A stretch of DNA of 64,000 nt from Nocardioides bruguierae (GTDB taxonomy: Bacteria > Actinomycetota > Actinomycetes > Propionibacteriales > Nocardioidaceae), in the NCBI RefSeq assembly GCF_023656415.1, contig NZ_JAMOIL010000013.1, forward strand, positions 114,736 through 178,735. The letters run 5' to 3'. Below are positions 28,451-40,159 of the stretch, piece by piece; the stretch's first letter is position 1; every line of letters starts with the position of its first letter. Position numbers and translations under genes: made by a program. The notes below the pieces were generated by a model. That model was not told where the DNA came from and did not search any database. It saw only the letters and a list, made by a program, of their open reading frames with translations.

Positions 28451-28936
28451 TCAGCCCACCTGGTCGGCGATGAGGCCGCGCAGCCGCTCGTCCGAGGGCT
28501 CGACCCGCGGGGAGAACCGGGCGAGCACGCCGCCGTCCGCGGAGATCACGAACTTCTCGAAGTTCCACTGCACGTCGCCGGCGTTGCCGCCCTCGTCGGG
28601 GGTGGTCACGAGGGTCTCGTAGAGCGCGTGCCGGCCGTCGCCGTTGACCTCGATCTTCTCGCTCATGGGGAACGAGACTCCGTAGGTGGCGGAGCAGAAC
28701 TCGGCGATCTCCTCCGAGGAGCCCGGCTCCTGGCCGCCGAACTGGTTGCACGGCAGGCCGACCACGGTGAAGCGGCCCTCGTACTCCTCCGCGAGCGCCT
28801 CGAGGCCGGCGTACTGCGGGGTCAGGCCGCACTTGGAGGCCACGTTGACGAGCAGTGCCGGCTTGCCGCCGGTCAGGTCACCGAGCGTGGCGGGGGTGCC
28901 GTCGAGGCGGGCGATCGGGGTGTCGAGGAGCGTCAT
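28451..28936 (-). CDS. glutathione peroxidase family protein
   Basis: This 161-residue thiol peroxidase has NVASKCGLTPQY (peroxidatic Cys), GLPCNQFGGQEPG and WNFEKFVIS, so all site residues are present. It is closer to the classic BsaA/GPx pattern than the paralogue at 12645. TAGGTT (28943-28948) is 6 nt before ATG. It is divergent from the SNF2 helicase; both -10 elements lie in the 81-nt gap. Confidence 0.94.
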   Translation of the reverse strand: MTLLDTPIARLDGTPATLGDLTGGKPALLVNVASKCGLTPQYAGLEALAEEYEGRFTVVGLPCNQFGGQEPGSSEEIAEFCSATYGVSFPMSEKIEVNGDGRHALYETLVTTPDEGGNAGDVQWNFEKFVISADGGVLARFSPRVEPSDERLRGLIADQVG

Positions 28937-29017
28937 GGGCCCAACCTAGCCCCGCCGATCGACACCCCTGTTGCGCCGGGGGTGCCGCTGTCGGGGGCGC
29001 CGGATAGCGTCGCCCGG

Positions 29018-32000
29018 GTGAGCTTCGTCCCCGTCACCGGCACCGCGACGTTCCACGCGGCGAGACCGCCGCGGGAGTCAGTCGTGGAGTTCACCGACGA
29101 GCGACGCACGGTCGCGCTCCCGATGCGCGCGGCCCTGCCGATCCTCACCAAGGCCCACGGCCGCACCGACCTGGACCCCTCGACCCGGCTGCTCTCCGGG
29201 GCGGCGCTGCTCGGCATGCGGCTCGTCGCCGCCGGCACGTTCGAGCCGGCTCCGGCGGAGGAGGGCCAGGCGCCGTCCTGGCAGGTCGGCACGCTGGAGG
29301 ACGCGGACGAGGACCGCGTCCGCATGCTCGCCGCCGCCCGCGCCCACGACGCCCTCGACGAGGACGAGGCGGAGTCGGTCGTCCGGGCCGTGCTCGACGC
29401 CGTCGTCGACGCGATGCCCCGGGGCGCGCCGCGGCCCGGCCAGGGCGCCCGGGGGGCGACCCGCCCCGCGACCGCGCGACCGCGCCGCCGACTGCTCACC
29501 GAACCACCGGGGCCCGGGCAGCCGACGCTGCCCGAGGGCTCCGACGATCCACCCGCCGAGGACCGCTTCCGCCGCCGGCTGGCCGACCGGATCGCGCGAC
29601 ACCGCCACGCCGGCGTCCTGCCCACACTGGTGACGCTGTCGCTGCGCGTGGAGGCCGACGAGGAGGACCTGACCGCCGGGTCGGTGCGCGTCGTGCCGCA
29701 GGTCGCCGAGGAGCGCGAGCCCCTGCACCTCGTGGACGCGGCCGCGCTCTGGGTCGACGACCCGACCGAGCACGGCTTCGGTGACCGGGCGCGGGTGCAC
29801 GCCGCAGCTGCGCTGCGCGGCGCGGCCGAGGCCTGGCCGGTGCTGGAGCGCCTGCTGGACCAGCGGGTCCCCGACGAGATCCTGCTCGAGGCCGACGAGC
29901 TCGCCGACCTGCTGGAGAGCGGCGTGGCCGCCCTGGCGGGGCGCGGCGTGGACGTGCTGTGGCCGCGGTCGTTGGGGCGGGACCTGTCCACCTCGCTGGT
30001 GCTGGACGAGAAGAAGCAGCCGCGCGCGGCCAAGGACGCCCCGCTGCAGACCGGCCTGCTCACCCCCGACGCCGTCTTCGCCTTCTCCTGGCAGGTCGCG
30101 CTCGGCGAGGACCCGCTGACCGAGGAGGAGATGGAGGAGCTCGCCCGGGCGGCCTCGCCCGTCGTCCGCCTGCGGGGCGCGTGGACCGTCGTCGACCCTT
30201 CCGTGGCCCGCAAGGCCCGCAAGCGGCTCGTGCGCACCGTGCGGCCGCCGGAGGCGATCGCGGCCGCGCTCACCGGTGGCGCCGCACTGCTGGACGGGCT
30301 GGTGCTCGACGGCGTGGCCGCCCAGCTCGAGGCCGAGGCGCGCGACCCCGGCCCTCCGGGCACCGCCGGCCACGACGAGTGGGGCGCCGGCCCCTCCGTG
30401 GTGCTGGGCGCGAGCCTGCTGAAGGTGCGCGAGCGGCTGGCCGCCGTCGGCGATGCCGCGCCGGTCGCGGAGCCGGCCGGGCTGGAGGCCACCCTGCGTG
30501 ACTACCAGCGGGCCGGGCTCACGTGGCTCTCCCACCTCACCGGGATGGGGCTGGGGGCCTGCCTGGCCGACGACATGGGCCTCGGCAAGACCATCACCCT
30601 CATCGCCCTGCACCTGCACCGTGCCGAGCAGGCCCGGGCCGCCGGCACGGCACCCGCGCCGACCCTCGTCGTCTGCCCGACCTCGCTGCTCGGCAACTGG
30701 GAGGCCGAGATCCGTCGGTTCGCCCCCGGGGTGCCGGTGCGCCGGTTCCACGGCGCGCAGCGCTCGCTCGACGGCCTGGCTCCGGGTGAGGCGACCCTGC
30801 TCGACGTGGCCGGCACCGACTCCGGCACCGACTCCGGTGCCGACCCCGGCTTCGTGCTCACCACCTACGGGACCATGCGCACCGACACCGTCCCGTCGCG
30901 CCGACGCCCGGCGGGTGCGGGTGCTGAACCGGCGGCCGAGTCGGCTGAGGAGCCCGTGGTCGGCGCGGGCGCCGAGCAGCCGACCACCGGGGGCGCCCTG
31001 GGGTCCGTGCCGTGGGGCCTGGTGGTGGCCGACGAGGCGCAGCACGTGAAGAACGCGAGGTCGGCGACGGCCCGCGGCCTGCGCACGCTCGGCGCCCAGG
31101 CGCGCGTGGCGCTGACCGGCACGCCGGTGGAGAACGACCTCACCGAGCTGTGGTCGATCCTGGACTGGCTGGTGCCCGGCCTGCTCGGCAGCCGCCAGGC
31201 CTTCCGGCGGGTGTGGGCCGCCCCGATCGAGACCGGCGAGGAGCCGACGAAGGCCGCGCAGTTCGCCGACCTCGTCCGCCCCTTCCTGCTGCGGCGCCGC
31301 AAGTCCGACCCCGGCATCGCCCCCGAGCTGCCACCCAAGACCGAGACCGACCACCTGCTCTCCCTCAGCCGCGAGCAGGCGGTGCTCTACGAGTCGTTCG
31401 TGCGCGAGACGATGGAGCGGATCGAGGCGGCGGACGAGGACTCCCGCCGCGGCCTCGTGCTGGCGCTCCTCACCGGCTGCAAGCAGATCTGCAACCACCC
31501 GGCGCAGTTCCTGCGGCGCACCGGCACGCGCAGCAGCGGTCGCTCGCCCAAGATCGAGCTGCTCGACGAGCTGCTCGGCACCGTGCTGGCCGAGGACGGC
31601 GCCGTGCTGGTCTTCACCCAGTACGTGGCGATGGCGCGGATCATCGAGGGGCACCTGGCCCGCGCCGGGGTGCCGCACCAGCTCCTGCACGGCGGCACGC
31701 CGGTGAAGGAGCGCGAGGCGATGGTGCGCCGGTTCCAGGACGACGGACCCGACCGCGTGCCCGTCTTCCTGCTCAGCCTCAAGGCCGGCGGCACCGGACT
31801 GAACCTGACCCGCGCCGACCACGTCGTCCACGTCGACCGCTGGTGGAACCCCGCCGTCGAGGAGCAGGCCACCGACCGCGCCTACCGGATCGGCCAGACC
31901 AAGCCCGTGCAGGTGCACCGGATGGTCACCCGCGGCACCGTCGAGGAGAAGGTCGCCGAGCTGCTCACCCGCAAGCGCGCCCTCGCCGACGCGGTGCTCG

Positions 32001-32068
32001 GGGGCGGCGAGGCCGCGCTCACCGAGCTCAGCAACGACGAGCTGCGCGACCTGGTGAGCCTGCGGTGA
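29018..32068 (+). CDS. SNF2-family DEAD/DEAH helicase (HepA/RapA-like)
   Basis: This 1016-residue protein has an N-terminal SNF2-associated region (about 1-490), then the ATPase core: DDMGLGKTITLIAL with Lys524, VVADEAQHVKN, FLLRRRKSD, LVFTQY, LLHGGTPVKERE and FLLSLKAGGTGLNL...DRWWNPAVEEQATDRAYRIGQ. An acidic Ala/Gly/Glu-rich insertion of about 40 residues, preceded by TDSGTDSGADPG repeats, lies between motifs Ia and II. TAGCGT (29005-29010) is 7 nt before GTG. The SWIM gene overlaps its stop. Likely role: remodelling of DNA-protein or transcription complexes. Confidence 0.93.
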   Translation: MSFVPVTGTATFHAARPPRESVVEFTDERRTVALPMRAALPILTKAHGRTDLDPSTRLLSGAALLGMRLVAAGTFEPAPAEEGQAPSWQVGTLEDADEDRVRMLAAARAHDALDEDEAESVVRAVLDAVVDAMPRGAPRPGQGARGATRPATARPRRRLLTEPPGPGQPTLPEGSDDPPAEDRFRRRLADRIARHRHAGVLPTLVTLSLRVEADEEDLTAGSVRVVPQVAEEREPLHLVDAAALWVDDPTEHGFGDRARVHAAAALRGAAEAWPVLERLLDQRVPDEILLEADELADLLESGVAALAGRGVDVLWPRSLGRDLSTSLVLDEKKQPRAAKDAPLQTGLLTPDAVFAFSWQVALGEDPLTEEEMEELARAASPVVRLRGAWTVVDPSVARKARKRLVRTVRPPEAIAAALTGGAALLDGLVLDGVAAQLEAEARDPGPPGTAGHDEWGAGPSVVLGASLLKVRERLAAVGDAAPVAEPAGLEATLRDYQRAGLTWLSHLTGMGLGACLADDMGLGKTITLIALHLHRAEQARAAGTAPAPTLVVCPTSLLGNWEAEIRRFAPGVPVRRFHGAQRSLDGLAPGEATLLDVAGTDSGTDSGADPGFVLTTYGTMRTDTVPSRRRPAGAGAEPAAESAEEPVVGAGAEQPTTGGALGSVPWGLVVADEAQHVKNARSATARGLRTLGAQARVALTGTPVENDLTELWSILDWLVPGLLGSRQAFRRVWAAPIETGEEPTKAAQFADLVRPFLLRRRKSDPGIAPELPPKTETDHLLSLSREQAVLYESFVRETMERIEAADEDSRRGLVLALLTGCKQICNHPAQFLRRTGTRSSGRSPKIELLDELLGTVLAEDGAVLVFTQYVAMARIIEGHLARAGVPHQLLHGGTPVKEREAMVRRFQDDGPDRVPVFLLSLKAGGTGLNLTRADHVVHVDRWWNPAVEEQATDRAYRIGQTKPVQVHRMVTRGTVEEKVAELLTRKRALADAVLGGGEAALTELSNDELRDLVSLR

Positions 32069-32823
32069 GCCAGCCGGGCGACGTGATCGTCCACGCGGCC
32101 TCACCGCCCCGCCGGCAGGCGCCGCGGCTGCGGCAGTGGTGGGCCCGCGCCTGGGACCGTGCCGCCGAGGAGGCCGCCTACGGCGAGCCCGACCTGACCG
32201 CCGGTCGCCGGCACGCCCGCACCGGCCGCGTGGGTGGGCTCCGGCTGGAGCCGGGGCGGGTCACCGCCGCGGTCGGGACCGACGAGACGCTGGCCAGCGT
32301 CGTGGTGAGCGTCCCGCTGCTGGACGAGGCGGACGCCACCGCCCTCGTCGAGGTCGTGCTGGCCGAGCCCGCCCGCGCCAGCGCCCTGCTCGCCGGCGAC
32401 CTCCCGCACGACCTGGTCGAGCACGCCGAGGAAGCCGGGGTCGAGCTGCTGCCCTACGGCGGTGAGCTCGTCTGCGAGTGCACCTGCCGGCACTGGGTGG
32501 ACCCCTGCGAGCACGCCCTGGCGGTGCTGGTGCAGGTCGGCTGGCTGCTCGAGGCGGACCCGCTGCTCCTGTGGCACCTGCGCGGCCTGCCGCGGGCGCG
32601 GCTGCTGGCCCGGGTGCGCGAGGCGCGGCCGGTGCTCGACGCGGCCCAGCGCTCCCTCGCCGGGGCTGGTGAGGAGTCCGGTGAGGAGGCTGGTGAGGGG
32701 AGCGGTGAGGAGCCGGAGCTGGACCTCGCCGTCGACGCCGCCGTGCGGGCGCAGCGGTTCCTCGCCTGGCTGGAGGAGCACCCCGAGCCGGACGACGACC
32801 CGCCCGCACACCTGCTCCCCTGA
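32065..32823 (+). CDS. SWIM zinc-finger protein
   Basis: This 252-residue protein carries CECTCRHWVDPCEH (about residues 137-150), the CxC-Xn-CxH SWIM zinc-binding motif that binds DNA or protein. Near residues 203-218 there is a Gly/Glu-rich segment (GEESGEEAGEGSGEE). GTG 32065 overlaps the SNF2 stop codon (GTGA). SNF2-SWIM pairs recur in actinobacteria, so it probably acts with the helicase. Confidence 0.88.
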   Translation: MSQPGDVIVHAASPPRRQAPRLRQWWARAWDRAAEEAAYGEPDLTAGRRHARTGRVGGLRLEPGRVTAAVGTDETLASVVVSVPLLDEADATALVEVVLAEPARASALLAGDLPHDLVEHAEEAGVELLPYGGELVCECTCRHWVDPCEHALAVLVQVGWLLEADPLLLWHLRGLPRARLLARVREARPVLDAAQRSLAGAGEESGEEAGEGSGEEPELDLAVDAAVRAQRFLAWLEEHPEPDDDPPAHLLP

Positions 32824-32857
32824 CCGGCCCGGCGGCCGACCAGGGACGCCGGTGGGT

Positions 32858-34165
32858 CTACGTCCGCCGGTGGAACCGGACCTGGTTGTCGGGGGTGATC
32901 TCCGCCCGGTAGGCCGGGTCGTGGATGCGCCGGTGGTGGTGCCCGCACAGCAGTCGGGCGTTGGCCAGGTCGGTCGGGCCCCCGCGTGACCAGGGCTCGT
33001 CGTGGTGGGCGTGGCAGAAGCCGGCGGGCGCGTCGCAGCCGTCCGCGGTGCACTCGCGGTCACGCCTCTGGAGCACCAGCCGCTGCGACCGGGTGAACAG
33101 CCGGCGTCGTCGGCCGAGGTCGAGGACCTGTCCGGCGCCACCCAGGACGGCGGGCACCAGGCCGGCCTCGCAGGCCCGCCGTCGTGCGTCGGCCACGGAG
33201 AGCCGGTCGCCGGTGTCCAGGGACGCGACGGCGCCCGCCCCGTGGTCGCCTGCCCGCTCACGCGGCTCGGCGCGCAGCTGGTCGAGGGTCATCGAGACCA
33301 CGATCGTGGCGTTGGCGCCGCCGGTGTCGGGGAGGGCGTCGACCGGGATGCGGTCGAGCAGCTCGCAGAAGGCCTGCCCCATCCGGAAGCGGTAGGGCCG
33401 GGACCGACCGGGCGGGCCCGGGTCGGCGGGACGCTCCGGGTCCGGTCGTCGCGCGGGCGCGGCCAGCGCGTGGAGGGCGGTGCGCAGCACCGCGGCCGAG
33501 GCGGTCGGGATGCGGAAGCGGCCCCAGGTGGCCCCGTGGCCGTCGTCGTTCATCCACAGGTCGGCACGCTCCCAGGCGTCCCGCTCCTGCGCGCTGAGCA
33601 CTCGGGCGTCGTGGGCGTCGGCCGTCTCGGGGGAGACGACGTGGAGCAGCCTCTCCCCGATGACCCGCAGCTCCCTCGGCCCGAAGTCGCGGGCCTCGGT
33701 GAGCAGGTGGGCCTCGGCGCGGTCGAGGAGAGCGGGGTCGAGCGAGTCCGGGAGGTCGTCGAGCGCCGTGGTGATCGCCTGGGCCTGCTCGGCGTTGACG
33801 TCCCCCTCGGCCAGTGCCGCCGCCACGGCCTGCCAGCGGACCAGCCGCTGCGCGAACCGCGACCGACGGCGAGCCTCGGCCGACGACAGCCGGGACCGGT
33901 GGGCCAGCCAGGCCCCCGCGTCCCGGGTGCCGGTGCCCGTGCCGACGCCGACCGCCTCCGCCTGCGAGGTCAGCCGCGCACGCAGCGCGACCAGCCGCGA
34001 CTCCACCGCGGTCACGGCGGCGAGCGCCTCGGCCGCGCGCGGCTCGTCCAGACCCAGCAGCGGCACCTCCAGCGCCTCGCCGACCGCGGTGTCGAGGCGC
34101 GCGAGGACGCGGGTCACCGGGTGCTGCTCACCCGGTGCCGGCCACGCGGTCGCCTCGCTCGTCAT
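32858..34165 (-). CDS. DUF222/HNH endonuclease domain protein
   Basis: This 435-residue protein has an N-terminal DUF222 (13E12-type) region (about 25-300) and a C-terminal HNH domain: DRECTADGCDAPAGFCHAHHDEPWSRGGPTDLANARLLCGHHHRRIHD, with the zinc Cys/His set and the catalytic His-His. These genes are numerous in actinobacteria, with unknown cellular role and possible mobility. The start is ATG 34165. Confidence 0.9.
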   Translation of the reverse strand: MTSEATAWPAPGEQHPVTRVLARLDTAVGEALEVPLLGLDEPRAAEALAAVTAVESRLVALRARLTSQAEAVGVGTGTGTRDAGAWLAHRSRLSSAEARRRSRFAQRLVRWQAVAAALAEGDVNAEQAQAITTALDDLPDSLDPALLDRAEAHLLTEARDFGPRELRVIGERLLHVVSPETADAHDARVLSAQERDAWERADLWMNDDGHGATWGRFRIPTASAAVLRTALHALAAPARRPDPERPADPGPPGRSRPYRFRMGQAFCELLDRIPVDALPDTGGANATIVVSMTLDQLRAEPRERAGDHGAGAVASLDTGDRLSVADARRRACEAGLVPAVLGGAGQVLDLGRRRRLFTRSQRLVLQRRDRECTADGCDAPAGFCHAHHDEPWSRGGPTDLANARLLCGHHHRRIHDPAYRAEITPDNQVRFHRRT

Positions 34166-34262
34166 GGGTCCACGACACCAGGGGCGGCGGGTCGCGGCCA
34201 GGGTCGACGGCGTCCCTGGGGAGGGTCGCGCCACGGCGCGGGCCTGTGGACGGTGAGCGGCC

Positions 34263-34856
34263 TCAGAGCCCCAGCACTCGCAGCGCGGAGCGGGTGAGGA
34301 GCACGCGCATCTCGTCCGCGGGCAGCACCGCCGAGTGCGGGGTCGAGTTCACCAGCCCGAAGACGACGTGCGCCGTTGCCCGCGCCTCGTCCTCGGAGAG
34401 CGCCTCGTCCTCGGAGAGCGCCTCGGCGTCCGGCGAGGTGGAGGAGCGGGCGGCGGAGAGCAGCCGCAGCTGCTCGGCCCACGTGGCCACGTACTCCCGC
34501 TGGAGGCCGCGGACACGCTCGCGGGCGTCGGTGGGCAGGCTGGCCCAGTCACGGTCCTGCACGACGATCAGCGCGGGCTGCTCCAGCGCGAAGGCCACGT
34601 GGTGCTCCACCAGCGCGGTCACGGCCGCGGCGGGCGAGTCGGCGGCGGCGACGCGGCGGCGTGCCTCGTCCCGGAGGCGGACGCTGATCTGCTCGAGCAT
34701 CTCCGCCAGCAGCAGGTCCTTGGAGCCGAAGTGCTTGTAGAGGGCCGGCCCGGAGATGCCGCAGGCCGCGCCGATCTCGGAGACGGAGACCCCGTGGAAG
34801 CCGCGGGCCGCGAACAGCCGCGCGGCGGTCTGGAGGATCTGCTCGCGCCGGCTCAC
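34263..34856 (-). CDS. TetR family transcriptional regulator
   Basis: This 197-residue regulator has an HTH (residues 5-50) with RLFAARGFHGVSVSEIGAACGISGPALYKHFGSKDLLL. The ligand domain follows. An in-frame 15-nt duplication gives the acidic repeat ALSEDEALSEDEA near residues 144-156, which looks recent. TACGGT (34864-34869) is 7 nt before GTG 34856. The leucine-catabolism operon 1.5 kb away is a possible target, but a GH26 gene lies between. Confidence 0.92.
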   Translation of the reverse strand: MSRREQILQTAARLFAARGFHGVSVSEIGAACGISGPALYKHFGSKDLLLAEMLEQISVRLRDEARRRVAAADSPAAAVTALVEHHVAFALEQPALIVVQDRDWASLPTDARERVRGLQREYVATWAEQLRLLSAARSSTSPDAEALSEDEALSEDEARATAHVVFGLVNSTPHSAVLPADEMRVLLTRSALRVLGL

Positions 34857-35025
34857 GCCGGTCACCGTATCGAGCACCCGGCGCCGAGCAGGGCGGGACG
34901 CGCCCCCGCGCAGCACCGGGTGACGGCATCGGTGGGCGCAGCAGGTGAGGGGAGGCACGCGTGCGCCGACGTCCGGCTCGCGCGAAGCGGACCCACCGCC
35001 TGGCCCGATGCCCGACCATGGACCC

Positions 35026-36303
35026 GTGCCCCGCCCCACCCGTCACTCCCGCCGCGTCGCCGCGCTGCTCGCGACGACGGGCGCCGTGCTGGCGATGGTG
35101 ATCGCCTACGCGGGTGCCGAGGTGGGCCTGGTCTCCGTCAGCGAGGCGCAGGACCAGGTGGGCGACCTGGTGCAGCAGGTCACCGGGGGCACGGACGCCG
35201 GCAGCGCCGGCGCGTCCCCGACGGCCACCGCCACCGCCACCGCCACCGTGACCGTGAGCGAGGAGCCCGTGACCGAGACCCCGTCAGCGCAGCCCAGCAG
35301 CACCGGCGGGACCTGCTCCACGACCCCCGACCCCGCCCCCGTCGACACCTCGGCGGACCCGGCGGTCGGCTGCCTCCTCGCCACGCTGGACGGCTGGCTG
35401 GCGAGCGGCCGGACCGGCCTGGGGCAGCAGGTGAACATCTCCAACGACCGCTGGGCGCGGCCGCTGAACCGCCTCGGCACGCTGCCGGCCCTGGTCGGCT
35501 TCGACGCCGACGAGCTGGTCGACGCCCTCGACAACGGCTCCGACCGCACGAGCGACCTGGCCTCGCTCGCCGACCAGGGCGTGCTGCTCACCGCCTCGTG
35601 GCACGCCCCGAACCCGTGGACGGGCGGCTCCTCCGACGACACCACCGGTCAGGGCCAGGTCGCGGACCTGCTGGACACCGGCAGCGCCGCCGGCCAGGTC
35701 TTCTGGGCCGACTACGACCGCGTGCTCGACCGGTTCGCCGCCCTGGGCGAGCGCGGCGCCGCCGTCCTGTTCCGACCCCTGCACGAGGCCAACGGCACCT
35801 GGTTCTGGTGGGGCGGGGCGGACGCCTCGACGCTGACGCAGCTGTACGCGGCCATGCAGGACCGGGCCGCCGAGCGCGGCGTGCACAACCTCGCCTGGGC
35901 GTACTCGGCGAACGTGGTCTCCGTCGGCGAGGAGTCGAGCGTGACCGCCGCGCTGCCCGCGCGGGTGGACCTGGTGGGCATCGACTCCTACTGCGACGTC
36001 TCCGGCAACGACGGCCGCTGCACCGGCAGCGACGGGGTGGCCGTCGACGCGGTGCCGGTCACCGGCTACTCCGCCCTGTCGGGCACGGGGCTGCGGGCCG
36101 CCTTCACCGAGATCGGCCCCCGGCACGACTACGACGGCCGGTTCAGCCCCGTCTCCGTCGGCAACGCCGCGGGCGCCCAGGCGGACGCGCCCGCCTACGC
36201 CCTGTTCTGGTTCGACGACAGCACCGGCCGCAAGCAGATCGCCTCGCTGGACGGCGGGCTCGACTGGTTCACCACCTGCACGGCGGTGTGCAGCTTCGGC
36301 TGA
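35026..36303 (+). CDS. GH26 family glycoside hydrolase (beta-mannanase-like), membrane-anchored or secreted
   Basis: This 425-residue protein has an N-terminal hydrophobic helix (about 12-33), a Thr/Ala-rich linker (TATATATATVTV) and a GH26 barrel (about 100-425). Acid/base Glu254 is in LFRPLHEANGTWFWWGG and nucleophile Glu362 in AAFTEIGP; both match the family. Likely substrate is beta-mannan or a related beta-glucan outside the cell. GTG 35026 is chosen because GACCAT (35014-35019) is 6 nt upstream; ATG 35008 is an alternative. Confidence 0.87.
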   Translation: MPRPTRHSRRVAALLATTGAVLAMVIAYAGAEVGLVSVSEAQDQVGDLVQQVTGGTDAGSAGASPTATATATATVTVSEEPVTETPSAQPSSTGGTCSTTPDPAPVDTSADPAVGCLLATLDGWLASGRTGLGQQVNISNDRWARPLNRLGTLPALVGFDADELVDALDNGSDRTSDLASLADQGVLLTASWHAPNPWTGGSSDDTTGQGQVADLLDTGSAAGQVFWADYDRVLDRFAALGERGAAVLFRPLHEANGTWFWWGGADASTLTQLYAAMQDRAAERGVHNLAWAYSANVVSVGEESSVTAALPARVDLVGIDSYCDVSGNDGRCTGSDGVAVDAVPVTGYSALSGTGLRAAFTEIGPRHDYDGRFSPVSVGNAAGAQADAPAYALFWFDDSTGRKQIASLDGGLDWFTTCTAVCSFG

Positions 36304-36374
36304 CGGACCCTGCTGACGAACCCGGCTGACGGCCCCGCTGGCCCCACCGGTTAACGCTCGCTAACCTGTGTGAC

Positions 36375-38017
<1,643 letters not shown>

Positions 38018-38021
<4 letters not shown>

Positions 38022-40159
38022 GCACCATGACCGACACCCCCCAGGCACGCCAGGCAGACCAGCCCCGCCCGATCCGCACCCTCCTCGTCGCCAACCGCGG
38101 CGAGATCGCCCTGCGCGTGCTGCGCACCGCCCGTGACCTGGGCCTGCGCACCGTCGCGCTGCACACGCCCGCCGACGCCCGGCCCGGCGCCGCCGGCGGG
38201 CACCACGTCCGTGCCGCCGACGCGACCCTCGAGGTGCCCTCCTACCTCGACGTCGACGCCGTGGTCGCCGCGGCGCTGGCCTGCGGGGCCGACGCGGTGC
38301 ACCCCGGCTACGGCTTCCTCTCCGAGCGCCCGGCCCTCGCCCGCGCCCTCGCGGACGCCGGCGTGCGGCTGGTCGGCCCCCGCGCCGACGTCATGGACGC
38401 GATGGGCCGCAAGGACCACGCCCGCGCGATCGCGGAGCGGGCCGGCGTCCCCGTGGTGCCGGCCTGGGGTCCTGACGAGGACCCGGGCACCTTCTCCTAC
38501 CCGGTGCTGGTCAAGGCCGCGGCCGGCGGTGGCGGCAAGGGGATGCGGGTGGTCCGCTCGCCCGAGCAGTACGCCGAGGCCCTGGCCGCCGCGCGCCGCG
38601 AGGCCGCCTCCGCGTTCGGCGACGACACCATGCTGGTCGAGCGCTACGTCGAGCGCGGCCGGCACGTCGAGGTGCAGGTCATGGGCGACGAGCACGGCAC
38701 CGTCGTGACGCTGGGCGAGCGGGACTGCTCCCCCCAGCGCCGCCACCAGAAGGTGCTGGAGGAGGCCCCGGCCCCCACGCTGGACCCCGCGGCCCGCGCC
38801 CGTCTCGCGGAGGCCGCTCGGGCGCTGGCCCAGCAGGTCGGCTACACCGGCGCCGGCACGGTGGAGATGCTGCTCGACGCCGACACGGGGGAGTTCTTCT
38901 TCCTCGAGATGAACACCCGGCTCCAGGTCGAGCACCCGGTCACCGAGGCCACCACCACCGTGCGCGGGGAGCACCCCGACCTCGTCGCCCTCCAGCTGCG
39001 GGTCGCCGCCGGCGAGCCCCTCGGGTTCGGCCAGGACGACGTCGCCGTCACCGGGCACGCCATCGAGGCCCGGGTCTACGCCGAGGACGCCTTCGGCGGG
39101 TTCCTGCCGCAGGCCGGCACCGCCACCCTGGTGCGCTGGCCCCAGGGCCCCGGCGTGCGGGTCGACCACGCCCTGACCAGCGGCGAGACGGTCTCCACCG
39201 GGTTCGACCCGATGCTCGGCAAGGTCGTCGCCACCGGCGTCGACCGGGAGGACGCCCGCCTCCGGCTGCTCGCGGCCCTCGACGACACCGCCGTGCTCGG
39301 CCTCACCACGAACACCGGGTTCCTCCGCGCCCTGGTGGCCACCGACGCGTTCGCCGCGGCCGCGATCGACACCGCCTGGCTCGACCGCGAGCCGCTGCCC
39401 GCGCCTCCGGACGCCGGGGTCGCGCGTGCCGTCACCGCCTGGGTGGCTGCCTGGCTGGGTCATGGCGGTGGGGCGGAAGCGGGGTCGGGCAGCGGCTCGG
39501 GCGGCGGCTCGGGCAGCGGGGCCTGGGCGGCCGACGGCTTCCGGTCCTCCGGGCCGCGGGCCCCGGTGCGGGTGCGGCTGGACCGCCCCGTCCTGGTGGA
39601 CCTGGGCGTGGCCTCGGGATCGGTCACCGAAGCGCACGGCGCCACGGTCACCGGGCCGGACGGCGAGGCCCTGGTCCTGCGGGTCCTGGAGGCAGCCGAC
39701 CACGTGGTCACCGTGGACGTCGGGGACGCCGCCGGCGTGACGCGGCACCGGGTGGTCGTGCACGTGCAGCCGGGCCCGCAGCCTGGCGGCCCTCCCCGCG
39801 CCGAGGCCTCCCACCGCGGCCAGCGCGTCGTGCTCGAGGCTCCGGCCCGGGCGGCGGGGGCCGCCGCCGCGAGCGACGGCGCGGTCACGGCACCGATGCC
39901 GGGCACCGTCACCGCGGTCCTGGTCTCCACGGGAGAAACGGTGGCGGAAGGAGACGTGCTCGGCGTGCTGGAGGCGATGAAGATGGAGGTCTCGCTGCGG
40001 GCCCCGAGGTCGGGAACCGTGGTCACGGTGACCGAGGAGGTCGGTGCACAGGTGTCACGCGGAAGCCTGTTGTTCCACGTGGAACAACGAGACGAGCAGG
40101 TGGACGGCGACCAGGGCGGTGACCAGGGAGCCTCCGCTCGGAGAGCAGGTGTGCAGTGA
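38018..40159 (+). CDS. accA1: acyl-CoA carboxylase alpha subunit (biotin carboxylase plus biotin carrier)
   Basis: This 713-residue protein has a biotin carboxylase domain ([32 protein letters not shown] loop; [14 protein letters not shown]), a linker rich in Gly/Ser ([12 protein letters not shown]) and a C-terminal biotinyl domain with LEAMKMEV, biotinylated at Lys655. It forms the MCC complex with the upstream carboxyltransferase. GTG 38018 overlaps the upstream stop; ATG 38027 is an alternative. The last 25 residues are an unusual polar tail encoded over the parS-like palindrome. Confidence 0.93.
40069..40088. other. parS-like 20-bp perfect palindrome
   Basis: GTTGTTCCACGTGGAACAAC is a perfect palindrome near the 3' end of the carboxylase gene. 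Its inner 16 bp, TGTTCCACGTGGAACA, differ from the canonical ParB site TGTTTCACGTGAAACA at one symmetrical pair. ParB binding is inferred only from this resemblance. Confidence 0.55.

Noticed and set aside
29078..32104. 1008-codon minus-strand frame across the SNF2 gene
   Set aside because: No domain motifs; the opposite strand encodes a full SNF2 helicase. Length alone is meaningless at this GC.
32858..34165. homing endonuclease or prophage marker
   Set aside because: DUF222-HNH genes are common chromosomal genes in actinobacteria and no intron, intein or phage genes surround it.
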